DNA from: Sulfurospirillum sp. UBA6810
Lineage (GTDB): Bacteria; Campylobacterota; Campylobacteria; Campylobacterales; Sulfurospirillaceae
Assembly (NCBI GenBank): GCA_002469305.1
Contig: DKEY01000162.1
Span: 1 to 7,714, forward strand
DNA: 7,714 nucleotides
Direction of reading: 5' to 3'
The notes beneath the pieces were generated by a model. The model saw only the letters and a program-made list of their open reading frames with translations, made no database searches and was not told the origin of the DNA. Of the stretch, positions 4,990 to 7,714 are shown in pieces. A program made the translations under genes and the position numbers. Each line of letters opens with the position of its first letter. Positions within the stretch are counted from its first letter, which is position 1.

Positions 4990-6518
4990 TGAATAAATAT
5001 ATTAGACTCTTTAATACTATTAAATATTTAAAATTTACTCAGATTTATTATAGATTATTTTATTTTGTAAGAGCTAGATTTAGAAAACTTATTGGTTTTC
5101 AATATAACTTTCCTAAGGTGTCACAAAATGTGGCACCTTTAAAGCTTGTAAATTCATGTGGATATTATAGTAGTTATGAAAATAGTGAATTTACCATGCT
5201 AAATTTATCAAAAAAATTTGGGTTAAAAATAGACTGGAATTTTGCTGAATATGGTAAACTTTGGACTTACAATCTTACATATTTTGAATATCTAGGAAAT
5301 AAAGAAGATGTAAATTTGATATATGATTTTATTGAAAATATATATATTATAAAAGATGGACTGGAACCATTCCCTATAAGCATTAGAGGGATAAACTGGA
5401 TAAAGTTTTTAACTAAGTATGAAATAAAAGATAAAAAGATAGACGATAGCCTGTATGCTCAGTATTATATTTTGTTAGATAATTTAGAATATCATTTGCT
5501 TGGAAACCATCTACTGGAAAATGGTTTTAGTTTACTGTTTGGTGCTTATTATTTTCAAGATGAAATGTTGTATAAAAAAGCTGTAGAGATTTTAAATAAA
5601 GAGCTGGATGAACAGATACTTGATGATGGTGGACATTTTGAATTAAGTCCTATGTATCACCAACTTATGCTTTTTAGAGTATTAGATTGTATAAATTTAG
5701 TTCAAAATAATAGTTGGAAAAAGGAAGAATTATTAATATTTTTAGAAGGAAAAGCTTCCTTGATGTTGGGATGGTTGAAATCTATTAGTTATGAAAATGG
5801 TAAGATTCCACTTTTAAATGATAGTGCAAATAAAATAGCCCCAAGTTTTTTGGAACTTTTTGATTATGCTTCAAGATTAAATGTGGATATGATTGTAAAA
5901 GATTTAAAACAATCTGGCTATAGAAAAATTAAAAAAGCAAATTTTGAATGTCTAGTAGATGTTGGCGAAGTTGGAGCCAGTTATATTTCAGGACATGCTC
6001 ATGCGGATACATTTAATTTTGAATTGTACATCAAAGATAAACCTTTTATAGTTGATACTGGAATAAGCACGTATAATTACAGTAAACGAAGAAATAATGA
6101 ACGAAGTACAAAGGCTCATAATACTGTTGAAATAAATAAGCAAAACAGTAGTGAAATTTGGAGTGGATTTAGAGTTGCAAATAGAGCTAATATTATCAAA
6201 TTAATTGAAGAACAAGATTTTATACAAGCAACTCATGATGGATATAAAAAGAAATTTGGTATTTTACATACTAGAAAATGGATATTTAAGGAAAATTATA
6301 TAATTATTAAAGATAGCTTCAATAAATGTTGTAATGCAATTGCAAGACTACACTTTCATCCAAATGTGACGGAAAATGAAATGCGAGAAAGAATAATTCT
6401 CAATTCTCAATTCTCAATTCTCAAGTATGAATATGCTCCTGAGTTTAATAAAACTTTAGAAGCATTGGTTGTAGAAATACCGTTTGAAAAAGAGTTGAAA
6501 GTAGAGATAAATATATGA
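4989..6518 (+). CDS. Heparinase II/III-family protein of a polysaccharide cluster
   Basis: This is a 509-residue protein with the heparinase II/III layout: an N-terminal alpha-barrel part and a C-terminal beta part. Visible motifs are LWTYNLTYFEYL (91-102), GNHLLENGFSLLFGAYYF with N173, H174 and E177, FELSPMYHQ with E218 and Y223, GHAHADTFNFEL (335-346; H336, H338, D340), VDTGISTY (356-363) and RSTKAHNTVEIN with H377 and N378. H174-xx-E177 and the later Tyr match the spacing of catalytic His, Glu and Tyr in studied heparinase II lyases, as recalled. The start MNKYIRLFNTIKYLKFTQIY has no signal peptide or clear membrane span, so the protein may be cytosolic, which is odd for a lyase. In biosynthetic clusters its role is unproven; options are uronic-acid modification, editing or release of a glycan. 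ATG 4989 (TGATG overlap) is preferred to TTG 4986. A 7-bp tandem repeat lies near its 3' end. Confidence 0.88.
   Translation: MNKYIRLFNTIKYLKFTQIYYRLFYFVRARFRKLIGFQYNFPKVSQNVAPLKLVNSCGYYSSYENSEFTMLNLSKKFGLKIDWNFAEYGKLWTYNLTYFEYLGNKEDVNLIYDFIENIYIIKDGLEPFPISIRGINWIKFLTKYEIKDKKIDDSLYAQYYILLDNLEYHLLGNHLLENGFSLLFGAYYFQDEMLYKKAVEILNKELDEQILDDGGHFELSPMYHQLMLFRVLDCINLVQNNSWKKEELLIFLEGKASLMLGWLKSISYENGKIPLLNDSANKIAPSFLELFDYASRLNVDMIVKDLKQSGYRKIKKANFECLVDVGEVGASYISGHAHADTFNFELYIKDKPFIVDTGISTYNYSKRRNNERSTKAHNTVEINKQNSSEIWSGFRVANRANIIKLIEEQDFIQATHDGYKKKFGILHTRKWIFKENYIIIKDSFNKCCNAIARLHFHPNVTENEMRERIILNSQFSILKYEYAPEFNKTLEALVVEIPFEKELKVEINI
5115..5139 (+). other. Intragenic hairpin early in the heparinase-family gene
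   Basis: AAGGTGTCAC (5115-5124) pairs with GTGGCACCTT (5130-5139) over ten bases with one U-G wobble and a 5-nt AAAAT loop. It is about 125 nt after the start codon. Only three T residues follow, then AAAG, so it does not fit an intrinsic terminator. In DNA this poor in G+C, a 10-bp stem with six G/C positions on each arm is noticeable. It may act as an mRNA structure or be a coincidence of codons. Confidence 0.45.
6395..6424 (+). repeat. 7-bp tandem repeat (AATTCTC, 4.3 copies), potential phase-variation tract
   Basis: Four perfect copies of AATTCTC run from 6395 to 6422, followed by the AA of a fifth. They code for residues about 469-479 of the heparinase-family protein and produce ILNSQFS followed by IL. 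The unit is not a multiple of three. Loss of one copy would shift into a frame that stops at 6457-6459 (about 487 residues), and gain of one copy would hit TGA at 6428-6430 (about 482 residues), against 509 in the present frame. The repeat itself is certain; variability is inferred. Confidence 0.9.
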
Positions 6519-7678
6519 GAATATTAGTATTGAGTTTTTATTACGCACCTGATTTATGTGCAGGTTCTTTTAGAACAACTGCATTTGTTGAAGAATTAAA
6601 AAAACAGATAAATCAAAATGATAATGTAGAAATCATAACAGCTATGCCAAATAGATATGGTAGTTTTAGTGAAGATGCTAAAGAGTTTGAAAAATTAGCA
6701 GAAAATATTGAAGTAAATAGAATAGATTTAGGTACTCATAAAAGTGGATTTGTAGATCAGTCGAAATTATTTTTAAAGTTTGCATGGCAAGTCATAAAAC
6801 TAGTGCAAAAAAGAGAAAAATATGATTTAGTTTATGCAACTTCATCAAGACTTATGACAGCTTTTTTAGGAAGTTTAGTAGCAAATAGACAACAAGCAAA
6901 GTTGTATTTAGACATCAGAGATATTTTTACCGATACTTTAGAATCCGTTTTTGCAAAAAGTAAATTAAGATGTGTTATACCAATTTTTAGAAGAATAGAA
7001 AAATACACTATAAATTCTGCAACTCATATAAATCTTGTATCAAAAGGTTTTGAGAATTATTTTAAAAATATCAATAATGATATATCATATAGCTTTTACA
7101 CAAATGGAATAGATGATGTTTTTTTAGAGTATGACTTTACACATGATGAAAAAAATGAAAAAACAATTATCACATATGCTGGAAATATTGGAGAAGGACA
7201 AGGCTTAGAAAAAATAGTTCCAAATATGGCTAAAAAATTAGGGGACGATTATGAAATACATATCATTGGTGATGGTGGAAGAAAAAAAGCTTTGATTGAA
7301 AATTTAGATGGTATTAAAAATGTAAAATTATTTGATCCCGTAAATAGAGCGAAACTTCTAGAAATATACAAAAATAGTGATATTTTATTTTTACATTTAA
7401 ATGATTATGAAGCATTTAAAAAAGTACTGCCTTCCAAAGTATTTGAATATGCAACTACAAATAAATTTATAATAGCTGGTGTTGGCGGATATGCAAAAGA
7501 ATTTATTGAAAAAAATATAAGTGATGCAATAGTTTTTGAGCCATGTAATGTAAATGATTTTTTAGAAAAATTTAAACAAGCAGAAAAATTTGGTGGTATA
7601 TGTAGAACTTCTTTTATTGAAAAATTTAAAAGAGAAAACATCATGAATAAAATGGCTAAAGAGGTATATGAACTTTGA
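6515..7678 (+). CDS. Family 4 glycosyltransferase (GT-B fold)
   Basis: This 387-residue cytosolic or membrane-associated transferase would move a sugar from a nucleotide donor onto a growing lipid-linked glycan. The N-terminal domain opens with MRILVLSFYYAPDLCAGSFR, the glycine-containing loop typical of WcaI/WbuB-like enzymes, and contains LYLDIRDIFTDTLESV (130-145). The C-terminal donor-binding domain starts at ITYAGNIGEGQGLEKIV (219-235), continues with IHIIGDGGRKKAL (248-260), and has LPSKVFEYATTNKFIIAG (305-322). In that last motif the E-x7-E region of GT4 enzymes is partly kept: E311 is present, and the position where many relatives have a Gly-Lys-Pro stretch reads TNKF. Length is normal, and no signal peptide or membrane helix is evident. 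The start overlaps the heparinase-family stop as ATGA, implying translational coupling, and the end overlaps the next gene as TTGA. Donor and acceptor sugars cannot be told from sequence. Confidence 0.9.
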   Translation: MRILVLSFYYAPDLCAGSFRTTAFVEELKKQINQNDNVEIITAMPNRYGSFSEDAKEFEKLAENIEVNRIDLGTHKSGFVDQSKLFLKFAWQVIKLVQKREKYDLVYATSSRLMTAFLGSLVANRQQAKLYLDIRDIFTDTLESVFAKSKLRCVIPIFRRIEKYTINSATHINLVSKGFENYFKNINNDISYSFYTNGIDDVFLEYDFTHDEKNEKTIITYAGNIGEGQGLEKIVPNMAKKLGDDYEIHIIGDGGRKKALIENLDGIKNVKLFDPVNRAKLLEIYKNSDILFLHLNDYEAFKKVLPSKVFEYATTNKFIIAGVGGYAKEFIEKNISDAIVFEPCNVNDFLEKFKQAEKFGGICRTSFIEKFKRENIMNKMAKEVYEL

Positions 7679-7714
7679 AACTCCTAATCACAGGTTCAAA
7701 TGGTTTTATAGGAA
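7675..7714 (+). CDS. NAD-dependent epimerase/dehydratase, N-terminus only (runs off the window)
   Basis: Only 13 codons are present. From TTG at 7675 they read M-K-L-L-I-T-G-S-N-G-F-I-G, the first beta strand and GxxGxxG loop of extended short-chain dehydrogenases such as sugar-nucleotide epimerases and dehydratases. The TTG start overlaps the stop of the glycosyltransferase (TTGA). AAGAGG at 7659-7664 provides a ribosome site 10 bases upstream. In this setting it would make or interconvert a nucleotide sugar for the polysaccharide. Which reaction it catalyses cannot be judged from this fragment. Confidence 0.8.
   Translation, partial: MKLLITGSNGFIG

Noticed and set aside
1..7714. Insertion sequence, integrase, attachment-site repeat, tRNA or other RNA gene that might mark a mobile island.
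   Set aside because: None was seen. There are no transposase or integrase motifs, no tRNA-like cloverleaf, and no long direct repeats flanking the three-gene module.

Overview
This is a compact, AT-rich stretch in which every supported gene lies on the + strand and neighbouring genes overlap or nearly touch. The low G+C, the codon use (many AAA, ATA, TTT, GAA) and the short intergenic gaps suggest a member of the Campylobacterota (Sulfurimonas / Arcobacter / Sulfurovum type). This is an inference from style; there is no marker gene in the window. The only non-coding stretch of note is the first ~135 bases, which carries a strong-looking promoter and a perfect palindrome.

Region 1 (58-2847) is a three-gene module. 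It encodes a small helix-turn-helix protein (136-546), a nucleotidyltransferase of the AbiEii / type IV toxin family (539-1396), and an AlbA_2 (Schlafen-like) protein with a GHKL-type ATPase-like domain, a short tandem-repeat linker and a C-terminal winged helix (1393-2847). The genes overlap by 8 and 4 nt, and a TTGACA / extended -10 promoter precedes them. A 7-bp inverted repeat lies on the -35 box, as expected of an autoregulated toxin-antitoxin or abortive-infection operon. The first two genes look like an AbiE-type pair with an unfamiliar antitoxin. The fused-in third gene is the unusual part and makes this a candidate three-component defence or stress module.

Region 2 (2854-7714) is part of a cell-surface polysaccharide (exopolysaccharide, capsule or O-antigen) cluster. 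It encodes a two-domain dehydrogenase (MDR alcohol-dehydrogenase-like half fused to a Gfo/Idh/MocA half), a heparinase II/III-family protein without a signal peptide, a family 4 glycosyltransferase, and the first 13 codons of an NAD-dependent sugar epimerase/dehydratase. Start and stop codons overlap at every junction (TGATG, ATGA, TTGA), so these genes are probably translationally coupled.

The two regions are separated by only 6 nt, with no terminator and no convincing promoter between them. The polysaccharide genes may therefore be read through from the promoter of the AbiE-like module. Two in-gene tandem repeats stand out. A 12-bp repeat in the AlbA_2 gene keeps the frame and can only change linker length. 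A 7-bp repeat near the end of the heparinase-family gene does not keep the frame, so a change in copy number would truncate the protein and uncouple the downstream glycosyltransferase.
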